NCBI RefSeq assembly: GCF_020564355.1
Contig: NZ_JAJCRR010000007.1
Location: 62,001-126,000 of the forward strand
DNA length: 64,000 nt
Direction: 5' to 3'
Source: Lachnospira pectinoschiza
Lineage (GTDB): Bacteria; Bacillota; Clostridia; Lachnospirales; Lachnospiraceae
In this document: positions 53,816 to 62,364 of the stretch, piece by piece
Position numbering within the stretch: position 1 is the stretch's first letter
Layout: every line of letters starts with the position of its first letter
Translations under genes and position numbers: made by a program
Notes under the pieces: model-generated
What the model was told of the DNA's origin: nothing
What the model saw: only the letters and a program-made list of their open reading frames with translations
Database searches by the model: none

Positions 53816-56800
53816 ATGGATTTAACAATTGCAGCATCAGAGCTGGCAAAAGGCACCGACAAAAGTCAGGGTGCATCAATTAATATAAAAAACAATACAC
53901 AGACAGAGGGAAGCACAAAGGCAGCAGACTTTGCCAATGTGCTGATATCCGGTATGCAGGTGAATCAGAAGGAATTAGACCAGAACACATATCATTCTTT
54001 ATTAAAGGAAACAGATGATGTCAAAGAACAGCTTATGCAGAGCGCGACCAATGCCAAAGCCAATTTAAAGGCACTGTTCCAGCGCCTTTCCGGTGCAGAT
54101 GCCGTAAAGATTGACGAGGATGGATTTAACCTGAATGATTTGTCACAGGAAGAAATGGTCGGTATCGTGGACCGCATTAAGATTGAACTGGCATCACACG
54201 GCAAGAAAGTTTATTTTGCGGGAGAGGGATTAAGCACTGATGAGATTGAACAGGTTGTCGGCAGTACGGGCATGGCAGAGGAAATCTCCAATCAGATGAG
54301 CGCAGGCAATCTTCCGGCAACACAGGAAAATGTGGAAGAACTTGCAGGCGCGGTGGATAAGGTTTCACAGATTTCCGATTTAAGTGGAGAAGCGAAAAAT
54401 TATCTGGTGAAAAACCGGCTTGCACCGACAATTGATAATGTATACAAGGCAGAGTATATGCAGTTACAGGGCAGTCAGGGACAGCAGAACGCAAAGGTGA
54501 CGGTAACGGAAGATGAATGGCAGCAGTTAATGCCGCAGGCGGCGGCGGTTATCGGACGCGCCGGTCTTGAGGCCAATGGGGCAACACTGTCAACCGCACG
54601 GAATCTACTGGAAAATGACATTCCAATCACCAAAGAAAATATTTTATATAAAGTACAGTTAGACAGCTTAAATATTTCGGATTTACAGTCCGGGGACGGC
54701 TTAAAACAGCTGATTGGCAGTATTGTAAACGGTATGGCACAGGGAGAGAATGCATCGGATACGCTGTTAATTAACAGTACGGGAACGTATCAGACGGTTG
54801 CCGATGCAATCAGTACCGTATATAATGCGGACATCCGCCATGTGGCCTATGTAACGGAAAATGATGAAACATTTAATATTGAAAATTTAAGAAATGCAAT
54901 GAACAGTGTCGATGCGGCTTCTTACCGTTTTCAGTTTGAGATTGGAAGCAAAGAAAGCACCATGGATTTTGTGCAGGAGAATGTACAGGATTATCAAAAT
55001 GAGCAGGTTTATGACCGCTACGAGCAGTTACAGCAGATTCGTATTTTAATGACTGCCGATGCCGGACTGTTTCTTGCAAAACAGGGGGTCAATTTAAATG
55101 CCGAGCCGATTGCAAGTCTTATTGAACAGCTTGATGCGTATCATCAGGCGGTGGCACTCTACGCTGAGGATTCACAGGCACAGCAGAATACGGCAGGTGG
55201 TATGGCACAGCAGACAGCCGGAACGGCAGGCGCAGCACAGAACAGCCTTGAAGGTCAGACACAGGCCGCAGTGGCAGGACTTTCCGGAACAGACAGCACA
55301 ATGAATATGATTGTATCGTCTTACCAGACGGTAATGCAGGTCAAGCGCGCGCTGCATGATATTAAATATGCACCGGATGTATCGATGGGAGCGGTTGTCA
55401 AAGAAAAAGCCGAAAATGAAGTGATGACGATTGCCGACTTTGCGCAGAAGGGAAGTGCGTTCAGACAGCAGTTTGAGCAGGCGGGACAGGAATACAGGGC
55501 AGTCGGAACAGAAGTGCGTAAGGACCTTGGCGATTCGCTCAAAAAAGCCGTAGATGCCAGCACGGAAGACATTTTAAAGGAACTGAATCTTGAAAATACA
55601 CAGGCAAACCGTGATGCAGTACGTATTTTTGCGGAAAATCAGATGGAGATTACAAAAGAAGGTGTTGAAAATATCAAGGAAATCCACAGCACCCTTCAAA
55701 ATCTGATTCGGAATATGAAACCGGAAACGGCACTTGCGATGATCCGTGAAAATATCAATCCGATGACAGAAGACATTCATACGGTCAATGCATACCTGAC
55801 GGAAATGAATGCACAGCAGGATAACGATAAAGAGGAAAAATACAGCCGCTTTTTATATAAGTTAGATCAGACTGACGGAATTAGTGAGCAGGAGAGAAAC
55901 CAGTTTATCGGCATTTACAAGATGATGAACATTTTTACAAAGGATGCCGGAGCGGCAATCGGAACACTGGTCAAGCAGAATGAAGAAATCACCATGGAAA
56001 ATCTGTGCAAGGCATATAACAGCAGACGTGCCGCAGGCATGGATTATACGATAGATGATGAGGCAGCAATTCCACAGATTCAGGAAAAGGTGAATTATTT
56101 CGGTAATTTATTTGAAACAACAGGGGAGCATGTGACACCGCTGTCGTTAAAGACAGTACAGCAGGAACAGCCGATTGACGAACATTCGGTTGAAGCCTTC
56201 TGCGAGGATATTGAGGCAGCTTATGATGAAGATGCAGAAGCGGCTTATTATGATGAATACTTAAATACACTGCGTAGTTCATCTGCCATGGAAGAGGCGG
56301 TTATCAAAGAACTGACAGACAATGAACAGCCGGTAACGGTCAATCAGGTGCTTGCAATGGAACACATTATGCAGTCAGGCTATTATAACAGTGTATTTGG
56401 TGAAGATAAAAAAGACACTGCAAAAGCAGAGACATTTTTAGAAAAGTCAGGTGACAGACAGGCACTCGAAGCAGCATATGATGATCTGGAAGAGGATGCC
56501 GCAAAAGACCTTGAAACGGCAGTTGCCGCAGATGACAACCAGGATTACGAAACAATCCGCGATTTGAGAATGCGTTACAGGGAAATTGGGTTAATCCGCA
56601 ATTTAAGCCAAAGACATGATTACCGGATTCCAATGGTGACAGAGGAAGGTGTCGGCATGATTCACCTGACACTGGTACAGGATGCCAAAGAAAAGGGAAG
56701 AATTTCAGTTCACTTAAATACGCAGGAGCTTGGAACCGTTTCCGTAGAAGCAAAGGTCGGCAGTGACAGCGCCGAATTATACGGCATTTCCGATACGAGC

Positions 56801-57010
56801 GCCGATAAGCTTTCTGAAAAACTGGAGCAGGCGGCAGAAGAACTAAAGGAAAACAACGGATTCAAAGAGGTGGAAGTCCACTGTCAGGATATCCGTACCG
56901 TACGCCGTGTAATGTATGATAAAGCGGCAGAAAGCGTGGCATCCGATAAACTGTACAAGGCGGCAAAGACGATAGTATATGCTTTGGCGGGAAAGACAGA
57001 AAACGCATAA
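53816..57010 (+). CDS. Large FliK-like (hook-length control related) flagellar protein
   Basis: The 1064-residue protein is Gln/Ala/Glu-rich and mostly helical with no signal peptide or membrane segment. Residues about 930-1060 resemble the FliK C-terminal domain (IHLTLVQDAKEKGRISVHLN, LGTVSVEAKVGS, LKENNGFKEVEVHCQDIRTV), and the middle shows repeated units of about 60 residues (ENVEELAGAV, PITKENILYKVQ, EITMENLCKAYN, PVTVNQVLAMEH). Very long proteins of this type, DUF6240-like, precede flagellin in Lachnospiraceae. The start is ATG 53816, 6 nt after GAGGTG. A hook-length or secretion-specificity role is inferred. Confidence 0.7.
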   Translation: MDLTIAASELAKGTDKSQGASINIKNNTQTEGSTKAADFANVLISGMQVNQKELDQNTYHSLLKETDDVKEQLMQSATNAKANLKALFQRLSGADAVKIDEDGFNLNDLSQEEMVGIVDRIKIELASHGKKVYFAGEGLSTDEIEQVVGSTGMAEEISNQMSAGNLPATQENVEELAGAVDKVSQISDLSGEAKNYLVKNRLAPTIDNVYKAEYMQLQGSQGQQNAKVTVTEDEWQQLMPQAAAVIGRAGLEANGATLSTARNLLENDIPITKENILYKVQLDSLNISDLQSGDGLKQLIGSIVNGMAQGENASDTLLINSTGTYQTVADAISTVYNADIRHVAYVTENDETFNIENLRNAMNSVDAASYRFQFEIGSKESTMDFVQENVQDYQNEQVYDRYEQLQQIRILMTADAGLFLAKQGVNLNAEPIASLIEQLDAYHQAVALYAEDSQAQQNTAGGMAQQTAGTAGAAQNSLEGQTQAAVAGLSGTDSTMNMIVSSYQTVMQVKRALHDIKYAPDVSMGAVVKEKAENEVMTIADFAQKGSAFRQQFEQAGQEYRAVGTEVRKDLGDSLKKAVDASTEDILKELNLENTQANRDAVRIFAENQMEITKEGVENIKEIHSTLQNLIRNMKPETALAMIRENINPMTEDIHTVNAYLTEMNAQQDNDKEEKYSRFLYKLDQTDGISEQERNQFIGIYKMMNIFTKDAGAAIGTLVKQNEEITMENLCKAYNSRRAAGMDYTIDDEAAIPQIQEKVNYFGNLFETTGEHVTPLSLKTVQQEQPIDEHSVEAFCEDIEAAYDEDAEAAYYDEYLNTLRSSSAMEEAVIKELTDNEQPVTVNQVLAMEHIMQSGYYNSVFGEDKKDTAKAETFLEKSGDRQALEAAYDDLEEDAAKDLETAVAADDNQDYETIRDLRMRYREIGLIRNLSQRHDYRIPMVTEEGVGMIHLTLVQDAKEKGRISVHLNTQELGTVSVEAKVGSDSAELYGISDTSADKLSEKLEQAAEELKENNGFKEVEVHCQDIRTVRRVMYDKAAESVASDKLYKAAKTIVYALAGKTENA

Positions 57011-57120
57011 GCGTAAACCGGCAAATGTGAAATTTTATGGAACAGGCTTATGGTTTTTTAGAAATAAACCGATATAATCAACAGATGTTTTATTCAGACA
57101 ACAGAAAGGACGTATAGACA

Positions 57121-58674
57121 ATGAGAATAGCTACAAATGTTTCTGCGATTGTTTCCAACAATGCTTTGCAGAAGTCACAGGACAGATTAACAAAGTCGAT
57201 TGCAAGACTTTCATCAGGATATAAAATTAACAGTTCATCAGATGATGCCGCAGGATATGCAATTTCCGAAAAAATGAGATTACAGCTGCGTGGTTTAAAT
57301 CAGGCGGATAACAATGCGGCAGACGGTGTATCCGTACTGCATACGGCAGAAGGTGCGATGGAAGAAATCCAGAGCATGCTTGCCAGAATGAAGGAGCTGT
57401 CTGTACAGGCAGCCAACGGAACAAACTCCGTTGATGAACGCAGTGCGATCCAAAGCGAAATTGACAGCTTAAATTCAGAAATCGACAGAATTTCAAGCAA
57501 CACAGAATTTAATTCACAGACTTTAATCAGTGGTAATCTTTCAAGACGTGTTTACTCTAATTATGAAGGTGTCAATCAGATTGAAGTATCGGATAATTTT
57601 GTGGCCGGAAATTATGGCATTACCATTACACAGGATGCAAGACAGGCAATTGTGGTTGGTAACGGTGCGGTTACCATGAGTGATACTGCAACGGTTACAA
57701 AGGAGCAGGCAGGAACAATCAGCATGAACGGCTATGGGATTGAAATTTCCGAGGGTGATACACTCGCAGGCATTATGGGTAAGCTGGTTGACGGTGCGGA
57801 TAAGATTGGCGGACGTGTTTTTGCAATTACGGCAGGTGCCACAAACGATACAAAGGTAAACGGCACAGATTATGCAGGCTATGAACCGCAGACAAGCTAT
57901 GCCGGTAATAATATTGTATTTATGACAAAAGAAAGCGGCAGTTCAAAAACCATGAATATCACATGCAGTAATGCAGAGTTAGCAAATATGCTTGGAATTG
58001 CCACAGCAGCAACAAATAGTGGCATGTATGCAGAAGGCAGTGACGTACAGGCCGAATTTACTCTGGACAATGACGGCAAGCGTGTGGGATTTGCAGACAG
58101 CGCAGTTATTTCAACAAGCGGCACAAGAGTAACGGTAAAGGATGTCAACAACAGAACATTTGTAACGGATGTACCGTCAAATGTGGCAGGTACACAGTTT
58201 TCTGATACAGTAAAAGCAGATGATAAGTCTACGGCAACAAGCACACAGACTGCAAAGGTTACACAGGAAGTAACAGATGTGGGAACGATGAGCGTTCATG
58301 TCGGTGCCAATGAAAATCAGGTGATTCTGATAGACATTCCGGCAGTTACAAGTTATACGCTCGGAACAGAAAATTTAAATGTCATGACATCGGTTACGGC
58401 AAGTGAAGCCATTGATACCATTGATACGGCTGTTGCTTATGCAAATCGTGTCCGTTCCCAGATGGGTGCTTACGAAAACCGTTTTGAGCATACAACCAAC
58501 AACTTAGGAACAGCGTCTGAAAATCTGACATCAGCCATTTCAACCATGACCGATACAGATATGGCAGAAGAAATGACAGAATACACTTCATTAAATGTTA
58601 TGACACAGGCGGCAACTTCTATTCTGGCCCAGGCCAATGAAAGACCGTCAACCGTACTTCAGATTCTTCAGTAA
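57121..58674 (+). CDS. hag: Flagellin
   Basis: The 517-residue protein has the conserved D0/D1 N-terminus (RIATNVSAIVSNNALQKSQ, ARLSSGYKINSSSDDAAGYA, GVSVLHTAEGAMEEIQSML) and C-terminus (VRSQMGAYENRFEHTTNNL, MTQAATSILAQANERPSTVL), with a roughly 230-residue variable middle exposed on the filament surface. The TLR5-recognised D1 stretch MKELSVQAANGT is present. AGAAAGGA precedes the ATG, and CCGATATAA at 57068-57076 resembles a sigma-28 -10 box without a clear -35. Confidence 0.96.
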   Translation: MRIATNVSAIVSNNALQKSQDRLTKSIARLSSGYKINSSSDDAAGYAISEKMRLQLRGLNQADNNAADGVSVLHTAEGAMEEIQSMLARMKELSVQAANGTNSVDERSAIQSEIDSLNSEIDRISSNTEFNSQTLISGNLSRRVYSNYEGVNQIEVSDNFVAGNYGITITQDARQAIVVGNGAVTMSDTATVTKEQAGTISMNGYGIEISEGDTLAGIMGKLVDGADKIGGRVFAITAGATNDTKVNGTDYAGYEPQTSYAGNNIVFMTKESGSSKTMNITCSNAELANMLGIATAATNSGMYAEGSDVQAEFTLDNDGKRVGFADSAVISTSGTRVTVKDVNNRTFVTDVPSNVAGTQFSDTVKADDKSTATSTQTAKVTQEVTDVGTMSVHVGANENQVILIDIPAVTSYTLGTENLNVMTSVTASEAIDTIDTAVAYANRVRSQMGAYENRFEHTTNNLGTASENLTSAISTMTDTDMAEEMTEYTSLNVMTQAATSILAQANERPSTVLQILQ

Positions 58675-58688
58675 GAAGGTTTCAGATT

Positions 58689-59168
58689 ATGAAAAGTGAT
58701 TCGATTAAAACGTATTCTTACCGGGTGTCACAGGCATCAAAGTCGGATTTGATTGTTATTTTATATGATATTGCAATGGAGTCGGTGCAGGATGCGCAGG
58801 CGGCGTACCGGGAGAAAAACGATGATGAATATCATGCATCCTTAAAGCGGGCGAAGCGTGTCGTAGATGAGCTGGAAAGCAGTCTGGATATGCAATATGA
58901 TATTTCAAAGGAATTGTTTAAAATATATGTTTCCATGATGCGTTTTCTTGTAAAGGCAGATGCAGGGCATGATGTGACGGTACTGGATACAGTGCTTTCC
59001 ATGCTTTCAAAGCTTCGGAAGTCATTTTATGAGGTCAGCAGACAGGATACAACCGGTCCGGTCATGCGCAATGCCGAACAGGTCTATGCGGGACTGACGT
59101 ATTCTAATATGGGTACTTCAACCGAAATCGCTGAAAACGCATCAGGAAACAGAGGATATACCGTATAG
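58689..59168 (+). CDS. fliS: FliS-like flagellin export chaperone
   Basis: The 159-residue helical protein has FliS features: KSDLIVILYDIAMESVQDAQ near the N-terminus and a four-helix pattern (ELESSLDMQYDISKELFKIY, FLVKADAGHDVTVLDTVLSM). FliS binds the flagellin C-terminus and stops early polymerisation. It lies 14 nt after flagellin with AGAAGG upstream, so the two are made together. It is somewhat longer than the usual 125-135 residues, owing to a Ser/Thr/Asn-rich tail. Confidence 0.88.
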   Translation: MKSDSIKTYSYRVSQASKSDLIVILYDIAMESVQDAQAAYREKNDDEYHASLKRAKRVVDELESSLDMQYDISKELFKIYVSMMRFLVKADAGHDVTVLDTVLSMLSKLRKSFYEVSRQDTTGPVMRNAEQVYAGLTYSNMGTSTEIAENASGNRGYTV

Positions 59169-59259
59169 CGGATACAGTATACAAAATACGATATACAACA
59201 GGGCAAATACAAGATAAATCCAATAAGATATTTGCGGAATGCAAAAGTATATCGGAAAA

Positions 59260-59308
59260 ACCAAAAAACTCCTTACAGGCTAAGCACCCTGTAAGGAGTT
59301 TTTTGGTT
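59260..59308. terminator. Bidirectional terminator between fliS and dacF
   Basis: A stem of about 19 bp around CTCCTTACAGG/CCTGTAAGGAG has A-run before and T-run after, closing two convergent genes. Confidence 0.93.
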
Positions 59309-59341
59309 TAATAAAGCTGGTTGAATATTTTTTTACAGCTG

Positions 59342-60733
59342 TTACCGGCGGCGTCTGTGGTGTCTGCGTGCGTGCAGGCTGCGGCGTCTGGACATCTGAT
59401 AATCCCTAATGAAGCAGATAAGAATGACAACGGCGGCAAAGACTGCCACAATTACCCAGATGCTGATAGAAAAGCACCAGCGCGGCTGAACCGTTTCAGT
59501 ATCAGCATCCTGTGAAAGATACGGTAGGCGGTTATCCGTGTGTGCCGTGCCTTTACTGAATGTCAGTAAAGAAGTGGCAACCGTGTTATCGCCGTATTTA
59601 AAGCGGATACCTGTTGTATAGGCATTGTCAATTTCTTCCGGCGTGTAATTTTCATTGACCGCCAGCGTAATATCGCTTACATTCGCATGATTAGGAATGG
59701 TCAGCGTAGAAGCACTCAGACTGAAATTTTCAGGATAGCGGCTGTATACAGCAGACTGATAATAATTTGAACCCGAAAAATAAGAGGAAATGGTATCGCT
59801 TGAAGCGGTAATTTTCTTAAAGTTATCAAATCCCCAGTCAAACAGTGTCCGTGTATCCGTAAAACGGATATTGGAATCGGAACAGTTAAAAACAACGCAG
59901 ATCAGGCGCATATCATTTTTTTCCGCAAAGGTTACGAGTGTAAAACCGGACTGGTCCGTAAAACCGGTTTTGCCGCCTTTGCAGTATTCATAATACATCG
60001 GACGGCCTTTTAACATCTGGTGTCTGTGACGGAAAGTACGGCTTTCACCGGTCAGATTTGTAGGTCCAATGGTGTACGTATCTTCTGTCGAATCAATATT
60101 GACGAAAGTAGAGTTGTTATAACAGCCGCGGGCAATCATTGCCATATCGTAAGCCGTTGTATAATGGTTCGGGTCATAAAGACCGCTTGCGTTGGCAAAG
60201 TGGGTATTTACCGCACCCAGTTCTCTTGCACGGGCATTCATCATTTCTACAAAATTTTCCAAAGAACCACCGACATGCTCTGCAAGACCATAGGCAATTT
60301 CATTGGCGGAATACAGTAAAAGTCCGTACAAAGCCTGTTCAACCGTATACTGTTCGCCGACCTTTGTTGCAAGGTTAGAATCTTCCCATGTAACCGAATT
60401 GGCTGCGGCACGTGAAAAAGTAACAGTTTCGTCCATACTGCAGTTTTCCACGGTTAAAAGACCGGTTAAAATTTTTGTGGTACTGGCAGGATAACACTTG
60501 GTATAGGCATTTTTTTCATAAAGAATTGCCCCTGTATCGGCATCAATCAAAATTCCGTTCCCCGCCGAAATTTCCGGTGCCTCCGGCCATGAAACCCCAG
60601 ACTGTGCAGACTGCTGTGTAGAAGCCCCTGCCTCCTCTGCATAAGCTGTTGTAAATGTATAAGAAACCGAAGTGGTCAATGTTGTAAAAAGTAAAGCAAC
60701 AGACAGCACCCTGTTAATCCATTTGCTGCGCAT
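59342..60733 (-). CDS. dacF: D-alanyl-D-alanine carboxypeptidase (class C-type low-mass PBP)
   Basis: The 463-residue enzyme has a signal peptide (residues 1-36), a serine peptidase S11 domain with YPASTTKI (SxxK), YSANEIAYG (SxN) and KGGKTGFT (KTG), a PBP5-like C-terminal domain, and a membrane helix near the end (WVIVAVFAAVVILICFI) followed by a very Arg/His-rich tail. It trims the terminal D-Ala from peptidoglycan stem peptides outside the cell. The start is 60733, 5 nt after ATGGAGG. Type I anchoring rather than an amphipathic helix is a feature of this subgroup. DacF versus DacA naming is uncertain. Confidence 0.9.
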   Translation of the reverse strand: MRSKWINRVLSVALLFTTLTTSVSYTFTTAYAEEAGASTQQSAQSGVSWPEAPEISAGNGILIDADTGAILYEKNAYTKCYPASTTKILTGLLTVENCSMDETVTFSRAAANSVTWEDSNLATKVGEQYTVEQALYGLLLYSANEIAYGLAEHVGGSLENFVEMMNARARELGAVNTHFANASGLYDPNHYTTAYDMAMIARGCYNNSTFVNIDSTEDTYTIGPTNLTGESRTFRHRHQMLKGRPMYYEYCKGGKTGFTDQSGFTLVTFAEKNDMRLICVVFNCSDSNIRFTDTRTLFDWGFDNFKKITASSDTISSYFSGSNYYQSAVYSRYPENFSLSASTLTIPNHANVSDITLAVNENYTPEEIDNAYTTGIRFKYGDNTVATSLLTFSKGTAHTDNRLPYLSQDADTETVQPRWCFSISIWVIVAVFAAVVILICFIRDYQMSRRRSLHARRHHRRRR

Positions 60734-60889
60734 AAAAACCTCCATATAACAAAAATTCAATTAAAATCGTTTAATTACTAGTTTACGCTAAGAAAAACTT
60801 TCTGTAAAGTAGTAGTTGTGTAAATATAGGGGAATATTATATAATGTGCGTAAGCAATGAGCCGTGCCGGCTGAAAGAGGAAAAAAGTG

Positions 60890-61164
60890 CTGTGCTTGCA
60901 CAAAGCACTTTTAGACGATTTTAGCCGATAGGGCGAATGCCCGACAGTCCGGGAAAGCTGAAAGCTTTCTCGGACGAGCACGGCGAATAGAGCCAACACC
61001 CAGCAAAGCCGGAGGCGAGCGTCCGAGAGAAGCAATAGCGGCTGCGAAGCAGACATTTCCTTTTCTTGCGTTATTAACGAGCGAATATTCTGCGAAGCAG
61101 AATGCAGAGCGCGTCAGCGCGAATTCGCGAGTGCGGGTAGAAAGCAGAACTGTGCTTGCACAAA
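60890..61164. repeat. GC-rich repeat element bounded by 15-bp direct repeats
   Basis: CTGTGCTTGCACAAA occurs at 60890-60904 and 61150-61164 and is itself almost palindromic. Between lie short palindromes: GGGCGAATGCCC, GCTGAAAGCTTTC, TTCTGCGAAGCAGAA, GCGCGTCAGCGCG and CGCGAATTCGCG. No gene is credible. The GC content is clearly above the surroundings. It lies between divergent dacF and trmB. Confidence 0.65.
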
Positions 61165-61217
61165 TCATCCCCGCATGGCACACAATATACGAAATCATTC
61201 AGTTAGGAGAAATAAAT

Positions 61218-61856
61218 ATGCGACTTAGAAATGTTCCCGGTGCAAGGGAAGTGATGGTAGAAAATGAATATGTATTTACAGAACCGGAAGGCATGAAAGG
61301 CACATGGCATGAAGTGTTTGGCAATGACAACCCGGTGCGGATTGAAATCGGCATGGGCAAGGGAAGGTTTATTTCAACACTTGCCGCACAAAATCCCGAT
61401 ATTAATTATGTAGGAATCGAAAAATATTCCAGCGTGCTGCTTCGTGCCGTTGAAAAACAGGAAGAATTGCAGCTGCCGAATCTGCGTTTTATCAGAATGG
61501 ATGCAGAAAATATCTGCGAAGTATTCGGTGCGGGAGAAGTTGACCGCATTTATCTGAATTTCTCAGACCCGTGGCCAAAGGACAGACATGCAAAGCGACG
61601 TCTGACTTCACGCCAGTTTTTTGCGCGGTATAACGTCATTTTAAAACAGGACGGACAGGTCGAATTTAAAACAGACAACAAGGATTTATTTGATTTTTCC
61701 GTGGAAGAAGTCAAAGAGGCGGAATGGAAACTGACAGCCTGTACATATGATTTACACCACGATGCAGCTTTAAATGAAGGAAACGTCATGACAGAATATG
61801 AGGAACGTTTTTCCAAGGCCGGCAATCCAATCTGTAAACTGATTGCCAAGCGGTAA
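61218..61856 (+). CDS. trmB: tRNA (guanine-N7-)-methyltransferase
   Basis: TrmB methylates G46 of tRNAs with SAM. The 212-residue protein shows RIEIGMGKGRFI (SAM site), YVGIEKYSSVLLRA, RIYLNFSDPWPKDRHAKRRL and TDNKDLFDFS, all family signatures. The start is ATG 61218, 7 nt after TTAGGAGA; the longer frame from 61131 reads through the repeat element. Confidence 0.95.
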   Translation: MRLRNVPGAREVMVENEYVFTEPEGMKGTWHEVFGNDNPVRIEIGMGKGRFISTLAAQNPDINYVGIEKYSSVLLRAVEKQEELQLPNLRFIRMDAENICEVFGAGEVDRIYLNFSDPWPKDRHAKRRLTSRQFFARYNVILKQDGQVEFKTDNKDLFDFSVEEVKEAEWKLTACTYDLHHDAALNEGNVMTEYEERFSKAGNPICKLIAKR

Positions 61857-61859
61857 TAC

Positions 61860-62010
61860 TGCATATAATGATATCGGGGGCAAAAGCCCTCAACTATGAT
61901 ATCTTCGGATGATTCCGTGTTACGCACTCCCACGTCTACGATCCGCTTCGGTTCACGCTAAACGTATGCCACTGGCACATAGCACCCTGGTATCATATAA
62001 TATAGAAAGA
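61860..62010. repeat. Candidate second dispersed repeat after trmB
   Basis: The stretch has ATATAATGATATC near 61863 answered by TATCATATAATATA near 61992, an internal GGGGGCAAAAGCCCTC hairpin and GC-rich blocks unlike a normal spacer. Similar stretches are familiar from other Lachnospiraceae intergenic regions. With one copy in the window, repetition cannot be shown. From 62185 to 62364 nothing else is seen. Confidence 0.35.
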
Positions 62011-62034
62011 ACATGAAACCGGAGCGTGAAAACA

Positions 62035-62184
62035 GTGCGTGTCTGTAAGTCAAGATGGCTCAACAGCCTTTCAAGAGAAGCGTATTGCAGAAAAAAAGTC
62101 AATAAAAAACTGCTTCGTTTTTGCAGAAGCTGGAATGAGGTCAAAAAAATGGTAAATACCCGTCCGGGCTGTAAATACAAATAA
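62035..62184 (+). CDS. Possible small basic cysteine-containing protein
   Basis: From GTG 62035 a 49-codon frame encodes a Lys/Arg-rich peptide with four cysteines (VCKSRW, AYCRKK, RFCRSW, PGCKYK). CGGAGCG lies 10 nt upstream. It could be a small nucleic-acid binding protein or a chance frame; small basic proteins of this look occur in Clostridia but I recognise no named family. Confidence 0.35.
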   Translation: MRVCKSRWLNSLSREAYCRKKVNKKLLRFCRSWNEVKKMVNTRPGCKYK

Positions 62185-62364
62185 ATGTACAGATAACAAT
62201 ACAAGAAATTTTGAAAAATATACAGAAAAAACGGTCAAAAGACACAGAATATAGGAAAAGATTTACAATAAATTAACAAAAGATATGCCAAAAGTCTCAT
62301 TTTCATAAAAATAAGAGTATGCTACCATTACCCTTGCGATGACTAAAACGAAGGGAAGGTGTTT

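Noticed and set aside
61860..62364. Cyclic-di-GMP riboswitch before the pectate lyase
   Set aside because: The conserved GNRA loop, receptor and closing helix pattern are not present; only unrelated hairpins are visible.
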